Assembly (NCBI RefSeq): GCF_014698965.1
Contig: NZ_JACXAE010000005.1
Location: 1-42,229 of the forward strand
DNA length: 42,229 nucleotides
Origin: Iningainema tapete BLCC-T55
GTDB taxonomy: Bacteria; Cyanobacteriota; Cyanobacteriia; Cyanobacteriales; Nostocaceae
Direction of reading: 5' to 3'
Shown here: positions 8,202 to 15,779 of the stretch, piece after piece
Position numbering within the stretch: the stretch's first letter is position 1
Layout of the letters: each line of letters opens with the position of its first letter
Made by a program: the position numbers and the translations under genes
The notes under the pieces: model-generated
The model's input: only the letters and a program-made list of their open reading frames with translations
Databases searched by the model: none
Told to the model about the DNA's origin: nothing

Positions 8202-9521
8202 ATGGCAACGAAAGTAACAGTGCCAAAGCCAACGCTTTCAACCCTAGATGCCTGCGCCCTGATTGTGGGTATGGTTATTGGCGCAGGCATCTTTCAAACA
8301 CCAGCATTAGTAGCAACAAACACAGAAAGTGCTTCGGTTGCTCTTTTTGCATGGATACTGGGTGGAGTAATGTCTTTAATCGGCGCTATGAGTTATGCTG
8401 AATTGACCACAGCTTATCCAGATGCTGGTGGAACTTACTACTACCTAATACGCGCCTTTGGCAAAATTCCCGCCTTCTTATTTGCCTGGGCAAGACTGAG
8501 TGTAACTCAAACCGGTTCTATTGCTCTACTAGCATTTGTATTTGGGGACTATTTTACCCAACTGCTGCCATTAGGAGAATATTCATCAGCCATTTACGCA
8601 GGTTTGGCAGTAATATGCCTGACAAGTTTAAACATAATCGGTGTGCAGCAAGGCAAGTGGACGCAAAACGTACTTACAGCCGCAAAAGTCATCGGATTGT
8701 TGTTAGTAATTATTGTCGGTATTGTTTCTGCCACTACAGTGTCAACAAATAATCCTACTACATCTGCACCTGAGACACAATTAGGAAGAGCAATGATTTT
8801 TGTGTTGCTTACCTACGGGGGCTGGAATGAAGCTGCTTATATTTCAGCAGAAGTAAGAGATGGTAAACGTAACATGGTACGTGTATTATTAGGAAGTATT
8901 GCCATCATCACGGCAATTTATTTACTAATCAATTTCGCGTATCTTCGTGGCTTGGGGCTAGGGGGACTAGCAGCGTCAAAAGCACCAGCTGCTGATTTAA
9001 TGCGCAGCAGTTTGGGAGAAAATGGGGCAAGATTCGTGAGCATTTTAGTAGGGGTTTCAGCTTTGGGTGCGGCTAACGCCACCATATTTACTGGTGCGCG
9101 TACTAACTACGCACTTGGACGAGACTTTCCGATATTTAGCTGGTTAGGACGTTGGCAAGAGCGGGGTAGCACGCCCATTAATGCTTTAGTAGTTCAAGGT
9201 GCGATCGCTTTAGCACTAGTATTCTATGGTGCATTCACCCGCAAAGGATTTGAAACTATGGTGGATTACACCGCCCCAGTATTCTGGTTCTTTTTCCTAC
9301 TGTCTGGAGTAGCACTGTTTGTGCTGCGTCAACGAGAACCAGATGTACCGCGTCCCTTTCGCGTACCCCTTTACCCCCTGATTCCTTTACTATTTTGTGG
9401 AATTTGTGGCTATCTACTCTACTCCAGTCTGACTTATGCAGGCGCTGGAGCCAGACTAGGTGTAGTCGTTTTGTTAACAGGTATCCCCCTGTTACTGCTT
9501 AATCGTCAACGCTCTATTTAA
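8202..9521 (+). CDS. APC-superfamily amino acid permease
   Basis: This 439-residue inner-membrane transporter has about 12 predicted helices. TM1 carries the APC-fold unwound motif VGMVIGAGIFQTPALV (residues 22-37), and SYAELTTAYPDAGGTYYYL follows in TM2-3. GGWNEAAYISAEVRD in the middle matches the LAT/YfnA-like branch. Substrate specificity is not readable. The next gene starts only 12 nt after the stop, so the two probably form an operon. Confidence 0.9.
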   Translation: MATKVTVPKPTLSTLDACALIVGMVIGAGIFQTPALVATNTESASVALFAWILGGVMSLIGAMSYAELTTAYPDAGGTYYYLIRAFGKIPAFLFAWARLSVTQTGSIALLAFVFGDYFTQLLPLGEYSSAIYAGLAVICLTSLNIIGVQQGKWTQNVLTAAKVIGLLLVIIVGIVSATTVSTNNPTTSAPETQLGRAMIFVLLTYGGWNEAAYISAEVRDGKRNMVRVLLGSIAIITAIYLLINFAYLRGLGLGGLAASKAPAADLMRSSLGENGARFVSILVGVSALGAANATIFTGARTNYALGRDFPIFSWLGRWQERGSTPINALVVQGAIALALVFYGAFTRKGFETMVDYTAPVFWFFFLLSGVALFVLRQREPDVPRPFRVPLYPLIPLLFCGICGYLLYSSLTYAGAGARLGVVVLLTGIPLLLLNRQRSI

Positions 9522-9533
9522 TGGAGAACTAAC

Positions 9534-10190
9534 ATGCAACTGCGATCATTGTTGAAGGTTTTAGTAGCAAGCGTAAGTATAGGTAGCCTGATACTAGCAG
9601 GTTGTACAGCACAGCAAGAGACTTCTGGGCAGACTGAGTCATCTCCAAACGTACAAGAAGTACAACAGACTACACCCACAACAAAACCCCAAGAAAGAGA
9701 ACCTGATGTTGTCTATGTACCAACGCCACAAGAAGTAGTAGACAAAATGCTAGAGGTAGCCAAGGTAGGGAAAAACGACATTCTTTACGATTTAGGTAGT
9801 GGCGATGGACGGATTCCAATTACTGCCGCCAAGAAATTTGGTACTAGAGGTTACGGTATAGACATTAACCCAGAACGCATTAGAGAAGCTAATGAAAATG
9901 CCAAAAAAGCAGGAGTAACCGACAAAGTACAGTTTATGCAGCAAGACTTGTTTAAATCAGACTTTAGTAAGGCAACTGTTGTTACTCTCTACCTGCTACC
10001 TGAACTCAACGTGAAACTGCGCTCCCAGCTATTTAAGCAACTTAAACCAGGAACCCGAATCGTTTCCCACGCCTTTGACATGGGCGAGTGGAAGCCAGAA
10101 AAAACACTGCAAGTAGACGGCAGAACAGTTTACTACTGGACGATTCCCAAACAAATTCCCGCAAATCTGCGCTCAACATCAAGCAAGTAA
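9534..10190 (+). CDS. SAM-dependent methyltransferase domain on a predicted lipoprotein
   Basis: This 218-residue protein has a clear lipoprotein signal: a basic N-terminus, a hydrophobic core and lipobox LILAGC with C24. A Gln/Thr/Pro-rich linker (25-60) leads to a class I methyltransferase fold. Motif I is DILYDLGSGDGRIPI (about 82-96), and the acidic end of strand 2 is in GIDINPERI. It is co-directional with and 12 nt from the permease. The domain resembles protein- or small-molecule methyltransferases of the 'DLGSGDGR' type. Export is puzzling because the methyl donor SAM is cytoplasmic. Either the signal is only a membrane anchor facing inward or the domain has another use. Confidence 0.85.
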   Translation: MQLRSLLKVLVASVSIGSLILAGCTAQQETSGQTESSPNVQEVQQTTPTTKPQEREPDVVYVPTPQEVVDKMLEVAKVGKNDILYDLGSGDGRIPITAAKKFGTRGYGIDINPERIREANENAKKAGVTDKVQFMQQDLFKSDFSKATVVTLYLLPELNVKLRSQLFKQLKPGTRIVSHAFDMGEWKPEKTLQVDGRTVYYWTIPKQIPANLRSTSSK

Positions 10191-10210
10191 CCGTTTTCTA
10201 ATTAAGGGTT

Positions 10211-10240
10211 GTAGGGGCGGGCTGTTCGCCCCCACTTTTG
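10211..10240. terminator. GC-rich hairpin after the methyltransferase gene
   Basis: The arms GGGGCG (10214-10219) and CGCCCC (10227-10232) are followed by acttttg. It lies between convergent genes and can serve both. GTAGGGGCGGGCTGTTCGCC is also a frequent dispersed repeat in cyanobacteria. Confidence 0.6.
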
Positions 10241-10263
10241 TTTATAATTAATTTATTGCGAAT

Positions 10264-11823
10264 TTAGTAATACCCAATATCCTTGAGCATTTCTAGATGC
10301 TTTTTTAGCGGTGCAAGCTTATTCGCGGCAATCATACCACTTGCCGCAACAGCTGGTAAACCGATACCGGGAAATGTCGAGTCGCCACAACACATTAGCC
10401 CCGGTATTGGTGTGCCAGAACCGGGAAAAAAACCTTCTCCTGCACGAATAGCAGGACCATAAGAACCTCGGTGGCGTCTTAAATAGCGTTCGTGCGTTAG
10501 AGGTGTACCTACCAATGTTACTTCAAGGCGTTGACGCACATCTGGTATAATTCGCTCTAAGGCTTCCCACATGACTTCCGCACGTTCTTGTTTTTGTCTG
10601 GTATATTCTTCACTACGACGATCCATCCCTTGCCAAAGAGCATACGGTTCGTTACCTGGTGTGTAAGCGTGAATTACATGCTTTCCCGGTGGGGCAAGCG
10701 ACGGATCTAAAACTGACGGAATCGACACCAGCACAACGTTTTGAGGTGCTGTAACTCCCTGACTCCAGTCCTTGACAAAAATGTAATGACATGCTAAGTC
10801 TGGACGTAACCCTTGCGCATCAATGCCCAGATGAAGATGCATAAAGCTATCACACTCTGGTGTTGCAAGTCGTGATTGAAGTCGTTTTGGTACTGCCTCT
10901 TGTGGAAGCAACTTCAAGGTATCCCACACTGATATATTAGATATAACTGCTTTACGCGCCCGTATCTCTTTACCACCACGCAAGCGCACACCAACAGCGC
11001 GTTCGTTTTCCACGAGAACTTGCTCGACATGAGTACTCAGCATCAGTTTACCACCTCTGCGTTCCAGTCCCCTAACTAACGCTTGAACCAGCGCACCACT
11101 ACCACCAATCGGGTAATCAAGCACTACACCTGGGCGATACCAATCGGCAAACATAAATGCTGTCTCTGCTGCACTAGTTCCATTGGCAGGTAAACCAGAC
11201 AAGAGAAAACAAAGTAAGTTCAGCCAGTTCGATATAAAAGGATCTTCAACCACCCCATCCATGATACGTGAGAAAGGTCCTGTCAGTTTGGGAATAGTAG
11301 AGATGTGTGGTAACATTGATGGGGCAAATCGACTCATTGTGATAGCCGCACCTAAATCAAAACGTAGAGCAGCAGGTGGGATAGCGATCGCTGCTTTTGC
11401 CAATGGTTCCATCACCCGTTGTAGCTTCCGCCATTGTGTAACAGCATCTTTACCACCGAACTTCATCAGCACTTCACAAAATTGCTCAGCCCCCACTGAA
11501 GTATCAAAATCGCCTTCTGGTAAACAACAACCCCAAGTATCGTAATTTACACAAGGTAAATCTTCACCAATGGCGTCCAACACTTGCCGTAAAGGATTGG
11601 GAGAAGGAGTATACGACAAACCAGAGTATAAAGAAGGACCAGAGTCAAACTTAAATCCGTTGCGCTCAAAAGCGTGTGCCGCACCGCCAGGAATCGAGTG
11701 ACTTTCACAAACTATCACATCAAAGCCATACCGCGCCAGAAGGGCAGCACAACTTAATCCACCCACACCACTACCAATAACAACTACATCCGCCTGTTCA
11801 GAACTCATAGTTGATGCTGCCAT
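10264..11823 (-). CDS. Phytoene desaturase / CrtISO-like FAD oxidoreductase
   Basis: This 519-residue flavoprotein begins with a dinucleotide-binding fold DVVVIGSGVGGLSCAALLAR (residues 12-31). It includes the carotenoid-desaturase-family segment ERNGFKFDSGPSLYSGL and a C-terminal FAD contact PGLMCCGDSTFPGIGLPA. The family includes phytoene desaturases and carotenoid isomerases (CrtH/CrtISO). Some cyanobacterial members of this type have no known substrate, so a carotenoid role is likely but not shown. The gene is divergent from the DUF4126 gene across a 129-nt gap that must hold both promoters. Confidence 0.8.
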   Translation of the reverse strand: MAASTMSSEQADVVVIGSGVGGLSCAALLARYGFDVIVCESHSIPGGAAHAFERNGFKFDSGPSLYSGLSYTPSPNPLRQVLDAIGEDLPCVNYDTWGCCLPEGDFDTSVGAEQFCEVLMKFGGKDAVTQWRKLQRVMEPLAKAAIAIPPAALRFDLGAAITMSRFAPSMLPHISTIPKLTGPFSRIMDGVVEDPFISNWLNLLCFLLSGLPANGTSAAETAFMFADWYRPGVVLDYPIGGSGALVQALVRGLERRGGKLMLSTHVEQVLVENERAVGVRLRGGKEIRARKAVISNISVWDTLKLLPQEAVPKRLQSRLATPECDSFMHLHLGIDAQGLRPDLACHYIFVKDWSQGVTAPQNVVLVSIPSVLDPSLAPPGKHVIHAYTPGNEPYALWQGMDRRSEEYTRQKQERAEVMWEALERIIPDVRQRLEVTLVGTPLTHERYLRRHRGSYGPAIRAGEGFFPGSGTPIPGLMCCGDSTFPGIGLPAVAASGMIAANKLAPLKKHLEMLKDIGYY

Positions 11824-11952
11824 TAACTACCTATAGCTGTAATGTTTCTTTTGAGGGATAACTCCCAAATTCAATCATGACTAGAATAATATTCGCATTT
11901 AAGACTTTAGTGTCCCTTGAAATAAGAAACATAGTTTAAATTGAAATAAGAT

Positions 11953-12528
11953 ATGGATACTCTATTAAGTATTGCGATTGGTATCAGTTTAAGTGTAGCT
12001 TGTGGCTTTCGCGTCTTTGTACCGCCCTTAGTTTTGAGCATTGCGGCAATTTATGGACATGTGCCACTTTCAGCAGATTTTCAATGGATTGGTACAAATC
12101 ATGCGATGATTGCCTTTGCAGTGGCAACTTTAATTGAGATTGCTGCTTATTATATCCCGTGGGTCGATCATTTGCTCGATACCATCTCTATACCAGGCGC
12201 AGTTGCAGTAGGTACATATATCACTGCGGCATTATTACCAGAGGGCGATCCTTTGCTGAAATGGACAATAGCAGCGATCGCAGGTGGCGGTTCTGCGGGT
12301 ATAATTCAAACATTAACAGGAATGGCACGCTTGTCTTCCACAGCACTAACAGGTGGAGTTGGTAATTTTATCGTTGCTACAATTGAGGTACTAGGTGCGA
12401 TTATATTATCAGTAATGGCTATTTTTGTACCAATATTAGCCATAGCTTTAGTAATTACCGTAGTAACATTCTTAACTCAAAAGGTCATCCAAAAACGAGC
12501 AACCATACGCGAGTCTTCATCAGTTTAG
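11953..12528 (+). CDS. DUF4126 membrane protein
   Basis: This 191-residue integral membrane protein has about five hydrophobic segments. The N-terminus, LLSIAIGISLSVACGFRVFV, is the recognisable DUF4126 start. A conserved amphipathic stretch around IPWVDHLLDTISIPGAVAVG follows. Function is unknown. Its stop codon overlaps or abuts the next gene, so the pair is probably co-transcribed. Confidence 0.8.
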   Translation: MDTLLSIAIGISLSVACGFRVFVPPLVLSIAAIYGHVPLSADFQWIGTNHAMIAFAVATLIEIAAYYIPWVDHLLDTISIPGAVAVGTYITAALLPEGDPLLKWTIAAIAGGGSAGIIQTLTGMARLSSTALTGGVGNFIVATIEVLGAIILSVMAIFVPILAIALVITVVTFLTQKVIQKRATIRESSSV

Positions 12529-12536
12529 TGTCAAGT

Positions 12537-13178
12537 ATGAAAAACATGATCTCAAACATTTTTAAAATGCCACAAAAAAATCCACAAACAGTTTTGTTAT
12601 TTGACTCAATTGCAGCGGCGCAAGAAGTTGCCTTTATGCTCCAGGGTGAATGGGATGGCTGCAATGGTGTGTTGATGACTAAATGTGATGGTGTAGCAGT
12701 TAACACTGCTGCTAGTTTAATGGAAGCTGAATGGTGTTATCAAGGTACTGCTCTTGCCGTTTTAAATAAATTAACAACTGATGCACTTTTAAGGCGTTAT
12801 TCCAGAGGAGAAAGGAATTTTATTAATGCTAATTTACGATGTGCGCAACTATCTTCTCTTTGTTTAAATGAGATTAATTTAAGTTGGGCTAAATTAAATT
12901 TGACTAATTTGAGTGGAAGTAATTTAAGTAAATCCTTATTAATCGCAGCAGATATTCAGGAAGGTAATTTAAGCAATACTAACTTAAATGAATCACAGTT
13001 AGTAAGAGCTAATTTAACCAAAGCTAATTTGTCTGGTTCAAATTTAAGCGGAGCAGATTTAAGTCGTGCTTGCCTGGTTGATGCTAATTTACGAGAAGCA
13101 GATTTAAGAGGTGCAAATCTTTCTGGAGCAAATTTGAGAGGATCAGATTTATCTGGGACAATTCTTGATAATTTGTAG
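12537..13178 (+). CDS. Pentapeptide-repeat protein
   Basis: This protein is 213 residues from ATG 12537; a GTG at 12528 would overlap the previous stop. An unusual N-terminal domain (about 1-90) contains FMLQGEWDGCNGVL. It is followed by about 20 pentapeptide units of the A(D/N)LXX type, for example ANLSGSNLSGADLSRA. These form a right-handed quadrilateral beta helix. Such proteins are abundant in cyanobacteria and their targets are mostly unknown. No signal peptide is seen, so it is probably cytoplasmic. Confidence 0.88.
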   Translation: MKNMISNIFKMPQKNPQTVLLFDSIAAAQEVAFMLQGEWDGCNGVLMTKCDGVAVNTAASLMEAEWCYQGTALAVLNKLTTDALLRRYSRGERNFINANLRCAQLSSLCLNEINLSWAKLNLTNLSGSNLSKSLLIAADIQEGNLSNTNLNESQLVRANLTKANLSGSNLSGADLSRACLVDANLREADLRGANLSGANLRGSDLSGTILDNL

Positions 13179-13202
13179 GGTGAGTTGGCAGGAAAGTATT
13201 TT

Positions 13203-13334
13203 ATGGTACATCAGACAAGCAACATTATTGATGTTGAGTACAATCAGCCTCATGTTGTATATAGAGATTTTGAGCAAGTTGTGATTCCCGCCATTTCGTC
13301 CCAACTTCAACTTAGACAAAGTCTGGCTGATTAA
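13203..13334 (+). CDS. Possible small protein of 43 residues
   Basis: An ATG preceded at 8 nt by aggaaa opens a 43-codon frame (MVHQTSNIIDVEYNQPHVVY...). It is not recognised. It could be a real small gene or the 5' remnant of a larger one, because 13335-13425 holds no continuing frame. Confidence 0.3.
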   Translation: MVHQTSNIIDVEYNQPHVVYRDFEQVVIPAISSQLQLRQSLAD

Positions 13335-13425
13335 AACACAAGTTCAATCTACTCCTAAATAAGTGAGTAGGGAAGTAGCTTTACCAAAAGCTGACTCTAG
13401 TCAAACTGGTAAACCAGAGCGGAAG

Positions 13426-13794
13426 TTAGTCTCTTGAAGCTTTTTCCCCATTACAAAATTTTTCTAACAGTTCAAAAAAGTTATTGAGAGCATCTTTTTC
13501 ATCAGCCGAATAGAAAAGAATAATGCTATCCCATCCGTGAGATGATTTAATCTCAAATCTTTTCTCTATCCACTCTTGAAACTTCTCGAAATGTCGTTCT
13601 TGTTCTGTTAAGTGGAAACCTAAATCTTGTCTTGCTGCTATGTATCCATCTAAAAATGACTTTAAACGGGTAATTGAACATTTCCCTAAGTACATTCCGG
13701 GACGCTTTTTGATATTTTGCAGCATTTCATAGAAATATTCAGATTTTACCTCTAATTTATTCTGAGTAATTTCTCTCATAAAACCTGTCTCCAT
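13426..13794 (-). CDS. Probable immunity protein of the adjacent papain-fold toxin
   Basis: This 122-residue soluble protein has the core KKRPGMYLGKCSITRLKSFL (about residues 29-48). It is acidic/aromatic in the C-terminal half (FEKFQEWIEKRF, WDSIILFYSADEKDAL). The ATG at 13794 directly abuts the toxin stop codon at 13797-13795. A second ATG at 13779 has ggag/acagg upstream and could be the real start. Position and coupling are the arguments for an immunity role: polymorphic-toxin immunity genes sit just downstream of their toxin. I recall RPGMYLG proteins in toxin/immunity contexts, but this family link is from memory and unverified. Confidence 0.6.
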   Translation of the reverse strand: METGFMREITQNKLEVKSEYFYEMLQNIKKRPGMYLGKCSITRLKSFLDGYIAARQDLGFHLTEQERHFEKFQEWIEKRFEIKSSHGWDSIILFYSADEKDALNNFFELLEKFCNGEKASRD

Positions 13795-14196
13795 TCAAAA
13801 ATATTCTTCGGTTATCTGAAATTCTCTACCATAATAGATTTTGCCATGAAATTGGAGATTTGCCATCCATTGAGTTTTAGGAATACCGTCGGGATGATGA
13901 TTATCAAAAATGATTTCTACTTCATTATTGTATATGGAAATGGCTTGATGGCGACCATTTATAGAAATAGCATCGCTAGGGACGCTATCATCATAAATAT
14001 AACTGTCTCTACCTATTCCAGAGCCAGTATAGAGCTTAATCTGCTTACCGTTAAGTTTTTGTGATATTAAGTAGTCCTTAATGGCGATTGTGCATTCAAC
14101 ACACTCAAAATTTTTATATTTACTGGCGATCGCTCGAACTTGCTGGATCTGCTCTAACCTAATTTCAATAATATTTGCTCCTCTGCTGATATAAAG
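13795..14196 (-). pseudogene. Papain-fold toxin domain (Tox-PL-2-like) without its own start, frameshifted to FHA
   Basis: An open frame of 133 codons reads on the minus strand. It contains KYKNFECVECTIAIKDYL with the candidate catalytic Cys, GRHQAIS with the candidate His, and IFDNHHPDGIPKTQWM with the third polar residue. This order and the IKLYTG strand match the papain-fold toxin domains found at C-termini of bacterial polymorphic toxins. Upstream in frame there is a TAG at 14199, and no ATG, GTG or TTG lies before the catalytic Cys, so it cannot be translated alone. The overlapping upstream FHA gene is in another frame; a -1 shift near 14196-14200 would fuse them. It is either a toxin tip recombined onto an FHA gene and then broken, or a fusion inactivated by one indel. 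It shows no internal stop. Confidence 0.75.
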
Positions 14197-14396
14197 CTAT
14201 TTTGCTCAAGGTTAAAAAATATTTCCGCGTGTAACCTAGAGACTTTCACATCCCAAGGTAAGATAATATCGCATAGTTCGGGATCGCGAGCGAGTCGGAC
14301 ACTTCCTGGGTGAATGCTTGGTTGTTGATCTTTAATCGTTTGAGTTTTGATTTGACCTATTGGTTGTTCAAGCCATTCTAAAGTGAGTTCGCTCAT
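14154..14396 (-). CDS. Truncated FHA-domain protein
   Basis: This 80-residue protein covers only the first two-thirds of an FHA domain: VRLARDPELCDIILP, then VSRLHAEIFFNLEQNSF with the Ser-Arg/His phosphothreonine-binding signature. It parallels the N-terminus of the FHA-zinc ribbon protein upstream in the same cluster (IGRDPLRCDIVL, SGLHVEIFFYPQQQSF). After NSF the expected FHA strands are replaced by ISAEEQILLKLG and a stop. The tail overlaps the toxin-domain frame by 43 nt. It is probably unfolded or non-functional as it stands. Confidence 0.65.
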   Translation of the reverse strand: MSELTLEWLEQPIGQIKTQTIKDQQPSIHPGSVRLARDPELCDIILPWDVKVSRLHAEIFFNLEQNSFISAEEQILLKLG

Positions 14397-14455
14397 TTTT
14401 AGACTATATAGCTACTGTCTACCTCACAATCCAAAATCTAAAATCTAAAATTTCA

Positions 14456-14890
14456 TCACAACCATTGTCCGCCCCGGAAGCGCCAACGAAGAAATATAAT
14501 CCGCATGAGGCTTTGGGAGATAATAAAAACTGCTAGCCACACGACGCTGTAATGTAAGAGAAACACAAAGGGTGAAAGTTCCTCCTTAGGTAAAGGTATT
14601 GGTAAGAAGCCAAGTATTTTTATTCCACAAAATATAAATATCATCTCCCAAATTCCTGCTAGGAGTTGATAGGCTGCAGGCCAATCTCTATCCCATCGGT
14701 ATTTTTGCAGTTGGTCATATAGTATATCCCAGCCTATGCCAAAAATGGCGACATAGGCAAGTATCCAGAAATAAACTGTACTGGGGCTGGATGCAATCAA
14801 ACCGATCGCAAACGGTATGGATACAATTACGCCCACAGTAGCTAGTAATAATAATCGAGTTTGCCAGCGACCAAATAAAGTAGGAGTCAT
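14456..14890 (-). CDS. Four-TM membrane protein of the FHA cluster
   Basis: This 144-residue protein starts at MTPTLFGRWQTRLLLL. Hydrophobic segments lie at about 10-32, 40-56, 78-96 and 109-128. The loop WDILYDQLQKYRWDRDWPAA is rich in aromatic and charged residues. A longer frame reaches upstream to 15082, but that would overlap the SGNH hydrolase gene by 124 nt and pass through a hairpin repeat, so I reject it. The function is not recognised; direction and spacing suggest co-transcription with the FHA and SGNH genes. Confidence 0.7.
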   Translation of the reverse strand: MTPTLFGRWQTRLLLLATVGVIVSIPFAIGLIASSPSTVYFWILAYVAIFGIGWDILYDQLQKYRWDRDWPAAYQLLAGIWEMIFIFCGIKILGFLPIPLPKEELSPFVFLLHYSVVWLAVFIISQSLMRIIFLRWRFRGGQWL

Positions 14891-14897
14891 AGTAATC

Positions 14898-14926
14898 GTA
14901 GAGACGCCCTGCCGGGGCGTCTGTAC
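14898..14926. repeat. 29-nt dispersed palindrome (GTAGAGACG family), copy 2
   Basis: GTAGAGACGCCCT and its partner GGGGCGTCTGTAC pair with minor mismatches. It sits only 8 nt upstream of the membrane protein start, so it may separate that gene from the SGNH gene or influence its translation. Confidence 0.75.
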
Positions 14927-14958
14927 ATTGGATTGCCCCGACGGCGTTTGTACTAAAT

Positions 14959-15666
14959 TTAGGTAGTAGAAGATGTAATTATTTGAGCTAACGCCTCCCA
15001 ATTTATTACATCTTCTAATATGGCTTGATACCCCAGTGTATTCGGGTGAAGACCATCGTGAGAAAAGCGTTTGAGCCGCCAAGTTTCACTATGATTCATC
15101 CATTTTTGGAAAATATCAAGATAGGGTATTCCCTTTTTTAGACAAGCAAGTCTAGTTGCTTCTTTGTAACGGTATTGGTCGGCATGGTTATAGTATAAAC
15201 AATCCAGAAATGGCATTTTGGCTTCATTAACTGGCGTCATGCCCACAAATAGTACGGGACAAAGTTGCTTTGCCCCTTCAAGTAGAGAAGTAATTTGTGA
15301 TTCAAATAGGTTGAAGTCTGTATAATTTTTCCCATTGGGACGACCTACCCGTGCTGAATCGTTCACTCCTACGGAAAGAATAATCAAATCAGGAACACGA
15401 TTTCGTAGTTCGCCGCGATGGCGAAATTCTACTTCAAGTCTTTGCGCCACTTGTTGGACGCGATCGCCCCGCACCCCCAAATTATAAAGGACATGACCCC
15501 CTTGGTCTGGTAACATCCATTGTCTTCGGAGTCGTTCAACCCAACCGCCTGCTTCTGGATCGCCGAATCCATATACTAAGCTATCTCCCAGTACGACAAT
15601 CTTTAAAGGCTGAGAATGGTTAGTTACAATAAATGGCTGCTTGGAGGAAGGTGCTAGGGTCTGCAT
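14959..15666 (-). CDS. SGNH/GDSL-family hydrolase
   Basis: This 235-residue enzyme has all four SGNH blocks: block I VVLGDSLVYGFGD with S29, block II Gly in NLGVRGDR (G64), block III SVGVNDS with N102, and block V SHDGLHPNTLGY with D204 and H207. The family hydrolyses esters of lipids, acylated sugars or thioesters; the substrate is unknown. No signal peptide is evident. It lies between the FHA-flavoprotein gene and the membrane protein gene on the same strand. Confidence 0.9.
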   Translation of the reverse strand: MQTLAPSSKQPFIVTNHSQPLKIVVLGDSLVYGFGDPEAGGWVERLRRQWMLPDQGGHVLYNLGVRGDRVQQVAQRLEVEFRHRGELRNRVPDLIILSVGVNDSARVGRPNGKNYTDFNLFESQITSLLEGAKQLCPVLFVGMTPVNEAKMPFLDCLYYNHADQYRYKEATRLACLKKGIPYLDIFQKWMNHSETWRLKRFSHDGLHPNTLGYQAILEDVINWEALAQIITSSTT

Positions 15667-15779
15667 CTTTAGAGACTAGAGACTATATTTATATCTTTAA
15701 AGAATTCTATACATTTGTACACCATTCAGTATTTTTATTTAAAAAATTTACTTTGGTCACTTTCGGCAAGAATTCTTCC

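Noticed and set aside
13846-14064. Plus-strand 72-codon frame
   Set aside because: It is antisense to the papain-fold toxin domain, which has clear motifs on the minus strand.
14891-15082. Upstream extension of the four-TM protein to 208 residues
   Set aside because: It would overlap the SGNH hydrolase gene by 124 nt and cross a dispersed hairpin; the ATG at 14890 starts at the first TM segment.
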